From positions 62,001-126,000 of the forward strand of contig CAWIIX010000018.1 of assembly GCA_963836195.1 (NCBI GenBank): a DNA stretch of 64,000 nt, in the 5' to 3' direction. Each line of letters opens with the position of its first letter. Position 1 is the stretch's first letter. Positions 35,167 to 43,652 of the stretch are shown piece by piece. The translations under genes and the position numbers were made by a program. The notes under the pieces were generated by a model, which worked only from the letters and a program-made list of their open reading frames with translations, was not told the DNA's origin and did no database searches. The stretch is from Trebonia sp963836195. GTDB taxonomy: Bacteria; Actinomycetota; Actinomycetes; Streptosporangiales; Streptosporangiaceae.

Positions 35167-35574
35167 ACCGATGACACCTCCTCTGCGCGGTGCGGCGGGA
35201 GCGCGTGCGTCGACTCCCTGACCAGCGTGACGAGCTCGTCGGTCGCCGATGCCGAGCCGCGCCGCCTCGGTCACCAGCGGCTCGACGTACTGCGCGGCGA
35301 ACCGCTGGCGGCGCTGGGCGAGCAGCCGCCGGCGCGCGCCGGCGGCCACGAACATCCCGATGCCGCGCCGCTTCTCCAGCAGGCCGTCGTCGGCCAGCAG
35401 GTTGATGCCCTTGGCGGCGGTGGCCGGGTTGATCCGGTAGAAGGCGGCGAGCTCGTTCATCGACGGCACCCGCTCGCCCTCGGCCAGCCCGCCGTCCGCG
35501 ATCTCCTCGGCCAGCCGCTCCGCGATCTGCGCGAACAGCGGCGTGCCCTCGTCGAGACCAGCCATATCCCGCAC
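35163..35574 (-). CDS. GntR family regulator, YtrA type (frame break)
   Basis: About 136 aa. GTG 35574 has GGAGG about 10 nt upstream; ATG 35565 is the alternative. The winged helix is PLFAQIAERLAEEIADGGLAEGERVPSMNELA then INPATAAKGINLLADDGLL. It has a short C-terminal region instead of a large effector domain, as in YtrA. One extra base near 35241 shifts the end; corrected it reads GDDELVTLVRESTHALPPHR and stops at 35163, overlapping the ATPase start. It probably represses its own operon. Confidence 0.75.
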
Positions 35575-35601
35575 CGGCCGCCCGCCTCCTTCAGCTACAT
35601 T

Positions 35602-35625
35602 GGTTAGTTACTCAAGTAATGTACC
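35602..35625. promoter_or_regulatory. Imperfect 24-bp palindrome, candidate GntR operator
   Basis: GGTTAGTTACT-CA-AGTAATGTACC: the inner TTACTCAAGTAA is perfectly symmetric and the outer GGT/ACC also pair. It lies 28 nt upstream of the GntR start in the divergent promoter region. It contains the ACTCAAG word that also recurs nearer the ArsR gene. Confidence 0.45.
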
Positions 35626-35655
35626 GATGAGGCAACGTACCGTCAAGGCCGGACA

Positions 35656-35716
35656 GAATACTCAAGCAAAGACTTGACTATTGACGGGCCGTAGCGGAAT
35701 ACTCAAGCATGTGCTT
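35656..35716. promoter_or_regulatory. Repeated sites at the ArsR promoter
   Basis: GAATACTCAAGCA occurs twice (35656-35668 and 35697-35709). TCAAG-n6-CTTGA (35662-35677) and AAGCA-TG-TGCTT (35705-35716, over the start codon) are inverted repeats. This clustering suits binding of an ArsR-type dimer that controls its own operon. Confidence 0.45.
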
Positions 35717-36092
35717 AACGATGTGGCGGATCCGGACCTTGATCGCGTCTTCCATGCGCTGGCCGACCCCGGTCGAAGGCTCATGCTCGAGCGGCTCGGC
35801 CGGGGCCGGCTTCGGTCAGCGAGCTTGCAAGGCCGCTGTCGATGTCGCTCGCCGCGGTCGTGCAGCACGTGCAGATTCTCGAGACCAGCGGCCTGGTGCG
35901 GACGCAGAAGGTCGGCCGCACCCGTACCTGCAGCCTTAACCCGGCGACCCTGCGGTCGGCCGAGCAGTGGATGTCCGAGCGCCGCGGTCTCATCGAGCGG
36001 CGCCTGGATCGACTCGGCGAATACCTGGCCGAGACCAGCGACCCGGCCGCGCCGGGCGACCAAGCCTCAACTCACCAAGGAGGAACCCATGA
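35711..36092 (+). CDS. ArsR family transcriptional regulator (frame break)
   Basis: Start GTG 35711 (VLNDVADPDLDRVFHALADPGRRLML). One base is out of place near 35805. The next frame gives the winged helix VSELARPLSMSLAAVVQHVQ then ILETSGLVRTQKVGRTRT. SLNPATLRSAEQWMSERRGL follows, the usual end of ArsR regulators that sit next to AHSA1-type genes. The second frame has no stop before the next gene, so another indel near the end is likely and the end coordinate is approximate. No metal-binding Cys pair is seen, so it is probably not a metal sensor. Confidence 0.65.
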
Positions 36093-36571
36093 CGGAACGC
36101 TCCGTCCTGCACGACACGTTCGTCATCGAGCGCGCCTACCCGGCGCCCGCGTCCCGCGTTTTCGCCGCCTTCACCACCAAGGAGGCCAAGGACGCCTGGG
36201 GCGACACCGGCGACCTGTCCGAGCCGGGCGCGGACGCGGCCGAGTCCGAGTTCGACTTCCGGGTCGGCGGGCACGAGCGCTTCGGCTTCGGCTACCAGGG
36301 CGTCAGCTACCGCTACGATGCCCGCTACTACGAGATCGCCCCTGGCCAGCGGATCATCTACAGCTACGAGATGTACGCCGACGGCGTCCGCATCTCCGTC
36401 TCCGTCGCCACCATCGAGTTCACCGCGACCGCCGACGGGACCGGGACCACGCTGACCTGGACCGAGCAGGGCGCCTTCCTCGACGGCTTCGACGGCCCCG
36501 ACGCGTCGAGCCTGCGCCAGGGCGGCACCGAGGAGATGCTCGAGGGCCTCGCCAAGTACCTGCCGGCCTGA
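36089..36571 (+). CDS. SRPBCC/AHSA1 domain protein
   Basis: 160 aa; ATG 36089 is preceded by AAGGAGG at ideal spacing. DTFVIERAYPAPASRVFAAFT, FDFRVGGHERFGFG, and LTWTEQGAFLDGFDG with GGTEEMLEGLAKYL are the hallmarks of Aha1-C/START-like proteins that bind hydrophobic ligands. It almost always pairs with an ArsR regulator, as here. The ligand is unknown. Confidence 0.88.
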   Translation: MTERSVLHDTFVIERAYPAPASRVFAAFTTKEAKDAWGDTGDLSEPGADAAESEFDFRVGGHERFGFGYQGVSYRYDARYYEIAPGQRIIYSYEMYADGVRISVSVATIEFTATADGTGTTLTWTEQGAFLDGFDGPDASSLRQGGTEEMLEGLAKYLPA

Positions 36572-36665
36572 ACCGCGACTGCCGCCGCCGGCCTCACCGA
36601 ACTCGACGCACTAGCCGCCAACGGCAGAGGCGACCGGGGCGGCAGCGTCCGCCGAGGTCGCGGCA

Positions 36666-37781
36666 TCAGCCGGGAACAGGTGACAGCCCGGCCGGGTCAA
36701 GCCGCAGCCCCACCTCGTCGCCCCGGCTCGCCCGGTGCCGGGCGAACACGCCGGTCAGCCGGCCAAGGCCGGGCACGTCGATGGCGTACTCGTAGCCCCG
36801 CCCGCGGAAGGCCACGTCGGCCACCCGCCCGCTCAGGTGCCGCTCGTCCTCCTCGGTGTGCGCGAGGAACACGCCGGTCGGCCTGATCGCGAGCAGCGCC
36901 TCGTCACCCGGACCGAGCGCGCGCCGCGCCCCGCCGGAGTCGACGCCGGCCGGCCGCATCACCGGCAGCCGCCCGACCGGCCCGTCGGCCGCCGCGATCT
37001 CCAGCGTGCCGTCGCCGCCCTCCGCCACCACGCGGACCCGCAGCTCGCCCGCCAGCCCGGTGAACCTGGCCACGAACGGGGTGGCGGGGTGGTTGTAGAC
37101 GTCCTCGGGCGTGCCCGCCTGCACCAGCACGCCCTCCTCGAGGACGCCGATGTGATCCGCCAGCGCGAACGCCTCGGCCTGGTCGTGGGTGATGTAGACG
37201 GTGGTGGCGCCGGCCTCGCGGACCAGCGAGGAGATCTCCACCCGCATCCGCTCGCGCAGGTCGGCGTCGAGGTTGGAGAGCGGCTCGTCGCACAGGATCA
37301 GCCCGGTGTCGGCGACCAGCGCCCGGGCCAGCGCCACCCGCTGCTGCTGCCCGCCCGACAGCTCGTTCGGATACCGCCGCGCGAACTCGGACAGCCCGAC
37401 CCGGTCGAGCATCAGGGCAGCCCGAGAACGGCACGAGGCGCGCGGCAGCCGCCGTCGCCGCAGCGCGAAGGCCACATTGTCCAGCACGTTCAGGTGCGGC
37501 CAGAGCGCGTAGTCCTGGAAGACCATCGACAGGTCGCGCTGCTCGGGTGGCACGTGCGAGCGCCCGTCGGTGACGGTCCGTGAACCGATGGCGATCGTGC
37601 CGCTATCGATCCGCTCGATGCCGGCTAGGCAGCGGAGCAGCGTCGTCTTCCCTGACCCGGACGGGCCGAGCAGGACCAGGAAGGTGCCCGGCGCGACGTC
37701 GAGAGACACCGCCTTCAACGCGGGCGCGGCCCCGCCCGGGTACGTCTTGGTCAGCGAAGCGATGGAGATTGGTTCAGCCAC
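36666..37781 (-). CDS. Iron(III)-type ABC transporter ATP-binding protein
   Basis: 371 aa. Walker A GPSGSGKTTLLRC, Q-loop VFQDYALWPH, signature LSGGQQQRVALARAL, Walker B LILCDEPLSNLDA, H-loop ITHDQAEA, then a TOBE-type C-terminal domain. It belongs to the PotA/FbpC/AfuC class. It is the last gene of a binding protein-permease-ATPase operon. The substrate (iron(III), phosphonate, putrescine or thiamine are alternatives) is not fixed by sequence; the fused permease favours the iron(III) group. Confidence 0.88.
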   Translation of the reverse strand: MAEPISIASLTKTYPGGAAPALKAVSLDVAPGTFLVLLGPSGSGKTTLLRCLAGIERIDSGTIAIGSRTVTDGRSHVPPEQRDLSMVFQDYALWPHLNVLDNVAFALRRRRLPRASCRSRAALMLDRVGLSEFARRYPNELSGGQQQRVALARALVADTGLILCDEPLSNLDADLRERMRVEISSLVREAGATTVYITHDQAEAFALADHIGVLEEGVLVQAGTPEDVYNHPATPFVARFTGLAGELRVRVVAEGGDGTLEIAAADGPVGRLPVMRPAGVDSGGARRALGPGDEALLAIRPTGVFLAHTEEDERHLSGRVADVAFRGRGYEYAIDVPGLGRLTGVFARHRASRGDEVGLRLDPAGLSPVPG

Positions 37782-37840
37782 GGTCCGTTCCTCTACTCCA
37801 AGATTTACCGCCGGGCAACCGGCCGCAGTTCAAGATGACC

Positions 37841-39514
37841 TCAGCCACGGGTGGTTTGTCCAATTCTGCGCCAGCCCCGCGGCGCGAGCAGGCGATAGCC
37901 GCCGAGCACCACGGCGACGACGCCGAACGCGATGGCGACGGCGAGCACAGCCTGGGCCATGCCGATGCCGTAGTGATAGTTGGACAGGTTGTCCTCGATC
38001 GCGATGGAGGCCGGCGGCGACCCCGGCGCGTAAAGCAGCTGCGAGAGTGGCAGCTCGAGGAATACGCCACAGAACGTATACAGCCAGGCCATCATGATCG
38101 GCCGGGACAGCACCGGGAGCACGCCGCGCGCCCACGCCCCGATGGCCCCGGCCCCGTGCGCCCGGGCGGCGTCCTGCAGCGACCCCTGGATCTGCGAGAC
38201 GGAACCGACCAGCACCCGCGCGTTGGTCGGCAGCGAGGACGCGATGTAGGCGATGATCAGCAGCTGCACAGTCTGGTACAGGTTGATGTGCAGCGTGGAC
38301 ATGATCGGCAGGTTGTAGGCGAAGATGTACCCCGCGCCGAACACCACGCCCGGCAGCGCCACCGAGGCGAGCAGCATGTAGTCCATCGCCCCGGTGGCCG
38401 CGGTCCTTCGCTGCGACAGCATCCGCGCGACGATGAACCCGAGGAACACCGTGACGAAGGCGACGATCACGCCGTAGATCATCGACCGTTCCAGCGGCCC
38501 GATCAGGCCGGGCTGCTGGAAGAGCGCGGTGTAATTAGCCCACGACAGCGAGAAGGACGCGCCGTAGTCGGCCAGCAGCGACGCGGAGACCGCGCCGAAC
38601 GCGGGGATGCCGAGGATCACCAGGAAGAAGAACGCGAGCCCGGAGCCGGCGGCCACGGCCTCCCAGCGCGACAGCCGCCGCCGCACCGCCTGCCTGGTCC
38701 GCCCCGACAAGATGGCGTAGGACCGGCCGCGCAGCGCCCGCGCCTGCAGGAACAGCGGAACCGAGACGGCCGCGACCAAGAGCCAGGACATGCCCGCCGC
38801 CAGCGGGAACGACGGCGGGAAGTTCTCGATCGCCGCGTAGAGCGCATACGTGCCGAGCGTGAAGTTCGACTGGTAGGCCAGGGTGGCGGCCACGCCGAAG
38901 TCGGAGATCGACTCGGCGAAGCCGATCGCCAGCGCCGACATGATGGCCGGCGCGAGGATCGGCACGATGAGCCGCATCGTCCGCCACGCCGACGCGCCGT
39001 GCACCCGGGCGGCGTCCTCGAACTCCTGCCCGAGCCCGTTAAGCGCACCCGAGATCGCCAGGTAGGAGAAGGGCACGCAGCGCAGCCCGAGGAGCAGCAC
39101 GACGCCGAAGGGCCCCATGATCAGGTGGGTGACCCAGGGCCAGTCGAGCCCGATCCGGTACATGACCCCGTCCTGCTGGACGAGGCGCTCCCAGCCGATC
39201 GCGGGCAGCCAGGACGGCAGCAGCAGCGCCAGCCACATGCCGCCGCTCACCCAGCGGCGGCCGGGCATCGTGGTGCGCGCCGCCAGCCAGGCGACGGGGA
39301 AGCCGAGCAGGACGCCGATCACGGCGGCCGCCGACGACACCCAGAGCGAGTTGACGATGGCGACGGCGTTGGAGCTGTTCAGCGCCTGCTGCAGGTACGT
39401 GAGCGTGAACCACTGCGAACCCTGGTCGAAGAGCCGGGGGGAGAGGCAGAGAACCAGGAAGCAGGCGCACGGCAGCAGGATGAAGAGGAAGAGGATCAGC
39501 CAGAAGATCGGCAT
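37841..39514 (-). CDS. Fused two-domain ABC permease (FbpB/AfuB-like)
   Basis: 557 aa with about 12 hydrophobic helices and two BPD_transp_1 (MetI-like) units. EAA-type loops are FEDAARVHGASAWRTMRLIVP near residue 165 and LQDAARAHGAGAIGAWARGVLP near 455, which contact the ATPase. ATG 39514 is the first start in frame after a strong hairpin; it lacks a ribosome site. A TTG at 39632 that overlaps the preceding stop would work only with a 1-nt correction near 39552, giving about 40 more N-terminal residues. Operon with the genes on either side. Confidence 0.85.
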   Translation of the reverse strand: MPIFWLILFLFILLPCACFLVLCLSPRLFDQGSQWFTLTYLQQALNSSNAVAIVNSLWVSSAAAVIGVLLGFPVAWLAARTTMPGRRWVSGGMWLALLLPSWLPAIGWERLVQQDGVMYRIGLDWPWVTHLIMGPFGVVLLLGLRCVPFSYLAISGALNGLGQEFEDAARVHGASAWRTMRLIVPILAPAIMSALAIGFAESISDFGVAATLAYQSNFTLGTYALYAAIENFPPSFPLAAGMSWLLVAAVSVPLFLQARALRGRSYAILSGRTRQAVRRRLSRWEAVAAGSGLAFFFLVILGIPAFGAVSASLLADYGASFSLSWANYTALFQQPGLIGPLERSMIYGVIVAFVTVFLGFIVARMLSQRRTAATGAMDYMLLASVALPGVVFGAGYIFAYNLPIMSTLHINLYQTVQLLIIAYIASSLPTNARVLVGSVSQIQGSLQDAARAHGAGAIGAWARGVLPVLSRPIMMAWLYTFCGVFLELPLSQLLYAPGSPPASIAIEDNLSNYHYGIGMAQAVLAVAIAFGVVAVVLGGYRLLAPRGWRRIGQTTRG

Positions 39515-39557
39515 GCCGAGCCGGGCCGGCCGCAGCCAGCGCGGGCCGAAGCCGCCC

Positions 39558-39590
39558 GGCCGGCGAGAAGCGCGAGGCTTCCCGCCGGCC
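39558..39590 (-). promoter_or_regulatory. Intra-operon stem-loop between binding protein and permease
   Basis: GGCCGGCG-G-GAAGC-CTCGC-GCTTC-T-CGCCGGCC on the minus strand: 13 paired bases with one internal mismatch and a 5-nt loop. It lies 39 nt after the binding protein stop. Such hairpins commonly stabilise the binding protein mRNA or attenuate read-through into the permease. Confidence 0.6.
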
Positions 39591-39628
39591 GCCGAGCAGC
39601 GCCGATGGTGGTGTTGGGAGTAGTGAGG

Positions 39629-40753
39629 TCAACGGACGATGTTGGAGTCGAACCAGGTGTTGATGGTCGCCTCCTGCGGGCCCCAGGTGTACGGGTTGAT
39701 CGCCTGGGTCTTGACCGAGGCCAGCGACGGCAGCGCCGGCAGCGGGCTGACGCCGGAGACGACCGGGTAGTACAGGGAGTCGCCGGTCGGGTCACCGGAC
39801 TGCATGACCTTCTGGCCCGCGGGGGAGAGCACGTACTCGACGAACTGCTTCGCCTCGGCCTGCTCGGCGGGCGAGGCCTTGGCGTCGATGCCGAGCTGGG
39901 ACGGCAGCAGGGTGGCCGGGTCCAAGTAGTCGATACCGATGTTCTTGTCGGTGAACGTGGCGCCGATCGCCGCCGAGGACTGCACGAGCGCCAGGTTGAT
40001 CCGCCCGCTGGCAAGCGCCTGCAGCGTCGGGCCGTTGGTCGGGTTGATGACCAGGCCGTTGCTCTTGAGCGTGGTGAAGTACTGCTCGCCGGCCGACACG
40101 CCGCCGAGGTAGTTCATGACGCCGGCGATGAGCGGGAAGGTCGGACCGGACTGGGACGGGTCGTTCATGCCGACCTGACCCTTCCATGCCGCTGACTCAA
40201 GCGCCTGCCAGGTCTTCGGCGGGTTCGGGACCTTGCTCTTGTTGTAAGCCACGATGCCCATGATCGTGACGCCGGTTGGCGTGTAGCTGTTGTCCTTGGG
40301 CAGGACCGACGAGCCGAGCGAGTTCCACGTAACGGACGGCTCCCAGCCCTTGAGCAGCAGGTTCTGGACGTCGAGGCCGGCGAAAGCCGTGTCGCCGTCA
40401 GCCCACAGCAGCCCCCACTTGGGGTTGTTCTTGGAGGCCTCGATCTGGGTCAGCAGCGGGCCGGTCGAGTTGTCGTCGAGGGAGACCGGGATGCCGGTCG
40501 CCTTGGTGAAGGCCTTGCTCATGACCGAGTCGTAACCCTGGGCCGAGTAGAGGACGAGCGGCACCACGGCGGCCGGGGAGGAAGCCGGCGCCGAGGCGGA
40601 GGAGGTCGCCGCCGCCGCCGACGCGGAGGCGGGCGACGAAGAAGAGGACGAGGACGACGACGAGCAGCCGGCCACGGTCAGGACGGACAGTGCGACAGCA
40701 CCGGATACGCCGGCGAGCAGCCGGAGCCGAGTGCGCTGGTGCTTACGGTTCAT
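39629..40753 (-). CDS. ABC transporter substrate-binding lipoprotein (iron(III) class)
   Basis: 374 aa from ATG 40753. Signal sequence with twin Arg-rich start and lipobox VAGC (Cys30), then a run of ten Ser and an Ala/Ser linker. The mature domain begins LVLYSAQGYDSVMSKAFTKAT and shows SGRINLALVQSSA and LSPAGQKVMQSGD, as in type II iron(III)/spermidine binding proteins. It is anchored outside the membrane and feeds the permease. The track of open codons reaches 40825, but the signal sequence sets the start. Confidence 0.88.
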   Translation of the reverse strand: MNRKHQRTRLRLLAGVSGAVALSVLTVAGCSSSSSSSSSSPASASAAAATSSASAPASSPAAVVPLVLYSAQGYDSVMSKAFTKATGIPVSLDDNSTGPLLTQIEASKNNPKWGLLWADGDTAFAGLDVQNLLLKGWEPSVTWNSLGSSVLPKDNSYTPTGVTIMGIVAYNKSKVPNPPKTWQALESAAWKGQVGMNDPSQSGPTFPLIAGVMNYLGGVSAGEQYFTTLKSNGLVINPTNGPTLQALASGRINLALVQSSAAIGATFTDKNIGIDYLDPATLLPSQLGIDAKASPAEQAEAKQFVEYVLSPAGQKVMQSGDPTGDSLYYPVVSGVSPLPALPSLASVKTQAINPYTWGPQEATINTWFDSNIVR

Positions 40754-40883
40754 GCCCCCGAGTCTGCGGAGCCCAGGCAACCCGGAAGTGTCCGGAAGTT
40801 GACCAGCAAATGAACCGATTGTCACAACCTGGAATTAACGCCGGTTACGCGGTCAATCTAACGACTGTTACAATCGAAGCGTG

Positions 40884-41465
40884 TCACAGACCCTCGGCCT
40901 CCTCGGCGTACACCCGCGCGGCGTACGCCTCGAGCGACTGCTCGCACTTCTCGAGCGCCCGCTCGGTGGCCGGACGGCGGTCGGCCAGGAAGACGTCGCG
41001 GTCGACGATCTTGGCGAACCAGTTCCTGAGCTTCACCAGGTCCTCCTCGTTCTCCTCGAGCTCGGCGTAGGTGAAGTGGTTCTCGTCGTACTCCTTCTGG
41101 ACCTGCCGCAGGAAGTCCTCGCACTTGTCGATGATCTCGGCGTACTCCTCGTTCCGCGCCGTCACGAACGCGCCGCGCACCTCCGCCTCCCCCGCCAGCG
41201 CGCCCGCTGTCAGCAGGATGGCGGTCCCGGACATGTCCAAGATCTCCCGCCGGAGCTTGCGCAGCGACCGCTCGTTGGCCGGGCTGGCGGGCAGCGCCGC
41301 CACCGAGTTCTGCAGGTAGATTGCGCCCAGCGACTTGATGCGGCGCCATACGGTGGAGCGCAGCCGCGTCGGCTCGGGCGGCACCCGGTAGATCAGCAGC
41401 AGCCAGCCGGACCCGGCGCTCTCGACCGGCGCCGGGATTTCTGTCGGGTCTTGATCACTCGTCAC
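40884..41465 (-). CDS. ChrB N-terminal domain protein
   Basis: 193 aa. WLLLIYRVPPEPTRLRSTVWRRIKSLGAIYLQNSVAALP is the diagnostic start of ChrB-N proteins. The C-terminal ChrB part is missing; instead an acidic, helical tail follows. ChrB regulates chromate efflux in some bacteria, but this short form is common in actinomycetes without ChrA. GTG 41465 is chosen; GGGAGG abuts it, so the TTG at 41486 is also possible. It is divergent from the COG4280 gene with a 35-nt gap. Confidence 0.8.
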   Translation of the reverse strand: MTSDQDPTEIPAPVESAGSGWLLLIYRVPPEPTRLRSTVWRRIKSLGAIYLQNSVAALPASPANERSLRKLRREILDMSGTAILLTAGALAGEAEVRGAFVTARNEEYAEIIDKCEDFLRQVQKEYDENHFTYAELEENEEDLVKLRNWFAKIVDRDVFLADRRPATERALEKCEQSLEAYAARVYAEEAEGL

Positions 41466-41500
41466 CCTCCCATTCTCTCTGACCAAGCCGAGGAGATTAC

Positions 41501-42271
41501 TTGAATGCCCTCCCGCTGATCCTCACCGTCTTCATCGCCTGCGTGGTCGAGGCGGTGGAGGCGCTCACGATCGTGCTCGCGACCGGCATCACCCGCGAGT
41601 GGCGGTCGACCTTCCAGGGCATGGCCGTCGCCCTGGTCACGCTCGCGGTGATCACCGCCGCGGTCGGCCCGGCCATCAACGAGCTGCCGCTGACCGCGCT
41701 CCGGGTCGTCGTCGGCGCCCTGCTGGCGGTCTTCGGCCTCCAGTGGCTGCGCAAGGCGGTGCTCCGCGCGACCGGCTACAAGGCGCTGCACGACGAGGCC
41801 AGCGCCTACCTCCGCGAGGTCACCGCCGCGCAAGAGGCCCGAAAGGAGTCCAGGCGCGGCGTCAGCGACTGGTACTCCTTCACCCTCGCGTTCAAGGGCG
41901 TCCTGCTCGAGGGGCTCGAGGTCGTGTTCATCGTGGTCACCTTCGGCGACAACCAGAAGAACTACGGCGCCGCCGTGATCGGCGCGGCCGCCGCGATCAT
42001 CCTCGTCACGATCGTCGGCATCGCGGTCCGGGCGCCGCTGACGAAGGTCCCCGAGAACTGGATGAAGCTCGCGGTGGGGGTCATGCTCACCTCGTTCGGC
42101 ACCTTCTGGGGGGCCGAGGGCGCGGGCGTGCGCTGGCCCGGCAACGACGCCGCCCTGCTGGTGGTCATCCCCGCCGTCGCGGTCGTCGCCGCCGCGTGCA
42201 TCCTCTGGCTGAACTCGCGCAAGGCAGCCGTTACCGTGTCCGCACCGCAATCGGAGGTCGTCGGCTCATGA
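41501..42271 (+). CDS. COG4280-type integral membrane protein
   Basis: 256 aa; TTG 41501 is supported by AGGAGAT 5 nt upstream. Six or seven helices. Two acidic membrane motifs stand out: CVVEAVEALTIVLATG in helix 1 and GVLLEGLEVVFIVVTFG in the middle, an internal duplication of ExxE type that recalls FTR1 or GDT1-like cation carriers. Transport function is inference; the family is uncharacterised. Its stop overlaps the next small gene (ATGA). Confidence 0.8.
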   Translation: MNALPLILTVFIACVVEAVEALTIVLATGITREWRSTFQGMAVALVTLAVITAAVGPAINELPLTALRVVVGALLAVFGLQWLRKAVLRATGYKALHDEASAYLREVTAAQEARKESRRGVSDWYSFTLAFKGVLLEGLEVVFIVVTFGDNQKNYGAAVIGAAAAIILVTIVGIAVRAPLTKVPENWMKLAVGVMLTSFGTFWGAEGAGVRWPGNDAALLVVIPAVAVVAAACILWLNSRKAAVTVSAPQSEVVGS

Positions 42272-42474
42272 AGCAGCTCAGGTCGTTCGGCGCGTTCTGG
42301 TACGACTTCATCATCGGCGACGACTGGCACGTCGCCGCGATGGTCGCGGCCGGACTCGCGCTCACCGCGATCGTGACCCACGCCGCCAACGTCAACGCCT
42401 GGTGGCTGCTCCCGGTCTTCGTCGTCGCCGCGCTCGTCTGGTCCCTGCACCGGGCCACCGCGACCAGGAAGTAA
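42268..42474 (+). CDS. Small two-helix membrane protein
   Basis: 68 aa, MKQLRSFGAFWYDFIIGDDW start, with helices at about residues 22-40 and 45-60 and a basic end. ATG 42268 overlaps the stop of the COG4280 gene by 4 nt, so translation is coupled. Proteins of this shape commonly accompany COG4280 proteins; a subunit role is inferred. Confidence 0.75.
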   Translation: MKQLRSFGAFWYDFIIGDDWHVAAMVAAGLALTAIVTHAANVNAWWLLPVFVVAALVWSLHRATATRK

Positions 42475-42478
42475 AAAG

Positions 42479-42545
42479 CCAGCAGATCAAAATCGATAGT
42501 TTCGAACGGACCCTGACTCCGCCTTCCCCGTCAACCGTCTCCCGG
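42479..42545 (+). repeat. Dispersed repeat family A, copy 5
   Basis: AGATCAAAATCGATAG, then TTTCGAACGGACCCTGAC and TCCGCCTTCCCCGTCAACC. It begins 5 nt after the small membrane protein stop. Confidence 0.7.
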
Positions 42546-42636
42546 TCGGCGGGGAAGGCGGTGCTGTCCCGCTCGCCGCCGCGCGCTCGAGGCCGCTGCC
42601 TGCTCCCTCGTCGGTCAGTCGCTGCGCTCCCTCCCT

Positions 42637-42785
42637 CCTCAGTCCGCCGGCAGCGGCGCGCGCTTTGGCTCGCGGGTTGGCTCCCTCGCTCCTGAGTCCG
42701 CCGGCAGCGGCGCGCGCTTTGGCTCGCGGGTTTGGCTCGCTCGCTCCTCAGTCCGCCGGCCGGGCGCCCTTTGGCTCGCGGGGGG
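42637..42785 (+). repeat. 54-55 bp tandem repeat, about 2.7 copies
   Basis: Units start at 42637, 42691 and 42746 with CCTCAGTCCGCCGGCAGCGG, then CGCGCGCTTTGGCTCGCGGG and TTGGCTCCCTCGCT. The third is degenerate and ends at the stop of the peptidase E gene. Near-identity of copies 1 and 2 suggests recent duplication. Confidence 0.8.
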
Positions 42786-42789
42786 ATCC

Positions 42790-43512
42790 CTACGCCCCCA
42801 GGAACCGGACCGGGAGCTCGGTCTCGATAGCGCCGCCGTCGGAGTCGGGCTCGACCCGGTAGCCCGCCCCGCCCGGGTGGTCGGTGACCATCTCCTCGAG
42901 GTCATCGTCGACGAAGTGCGCGCCGACGCCGTCGTCGCAGGCGAGGCCCCCCGGCAGCGCCCGCTCGGCCACCAGCCGCTGGTATAGGGGCCGCCGCTCC
43001 GCCTCGGAGTGGTAGTGCGGGCAGAAGCTCCCGGCCAGCATCCCAAGCCCGTCGGTGAACGGCCGCAGCCGGGGGCCGAACGAGTCCGTCGTTCCCCCCG
43101 CGAACCAGCAGATCCCGCCGGCCGAAGAGCCCGCCAGCACGATTCCCGCCGCCCAGGCCTTGCGCATGATCTCGTCGATGCCGTGCACGCGCCAGACCGC
43201 CAGCATGTTGGCGACGCTGCCGCCGCCGACGAAGATGATGTCCTGCGACATCAGCAGGTCCTCGGGGTCGGACACGTTCGGCATCGGGAACAGCGACAGG
43301 TGCCGGACCTCGACCGGGGCGCTCGCCAGCCGGTCGTAGAACCGCAGGTACGTGTTCGGGTCGTCGCCGACGGCCTGGTTGAGCACGCACAGCCGGGGCC
43401 GGCTCCTGCCGCTCAACTCGGTCGCGTACTGCACATGAAGGGGGATCGCGTCGCGGGGCATGAGCATGCCACCGCCGATCGCGAGCACGTGTCGTCGTCC
43501 GTCTGCCGCCAT
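42790..43512 (-). CDS. Peptidase E (S51 dipeptidase) family protein
   Basis: 240 aa from ATG 43512 (MAADGRRHVLAIGGG). The nucleophile elbow GSSAGGICWF carries the Ser, and IIFVGGGSVANMLAVWRVHG is typical of the actinobacterial branch. Family members cleave Asp-X dipeptides, or act as cyanophycinase-like enzymes. Single gene; the C-terminus directly abuts a tandem repeat. Confidence 0.85.
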   Translation of the reverse strand: MAADGRRHVLAIGGGMLMPRDAIPLHVQYATELSGRSRPRLCVLNQAVGDDPNTYLRFYDRLASAPVEVRHLSLFPMPNVSDPEDLLMSQDIIFVGGGSVANMLAVWRVHGIDEIMRKAWAAGIVLAGSSAGGICWFAGGTTDSFGPRLRPFTDGLGMLAGSFCPHYHSEAERRPLYQRLVAERALPGGLACDDGVGAHFVDDDLEEMVTDHPGGAGYRVEPDSDGGAIETELPVRFLGA

Positions 43513-43652
43513 GCCGTGAACGTATCGACGATCGCGGACCACCGCAAACGCAGGTCACGGGGGTGGCGATGACAGCGTTTCCCAAGCCGCCGGCCAAGAC
43601 GTACTATCGTGTTTAGCAGAGGTGCGGCGTGGCATGAACAGGCGGCGACGGC

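Noticed and set aside
40600..40670. Poly-Ser/Ala coding run in the binding protein as a tandem-repeat insertion
   Set aside because: Such linkers are normal just after the lipobox in actinomycete lipoproteins.
40754..40883. Riboswitch before the binding protein gene
   Set aside because: No thiamine, cobalamin or other conserved core could be found; only ordinary promoter-like words.
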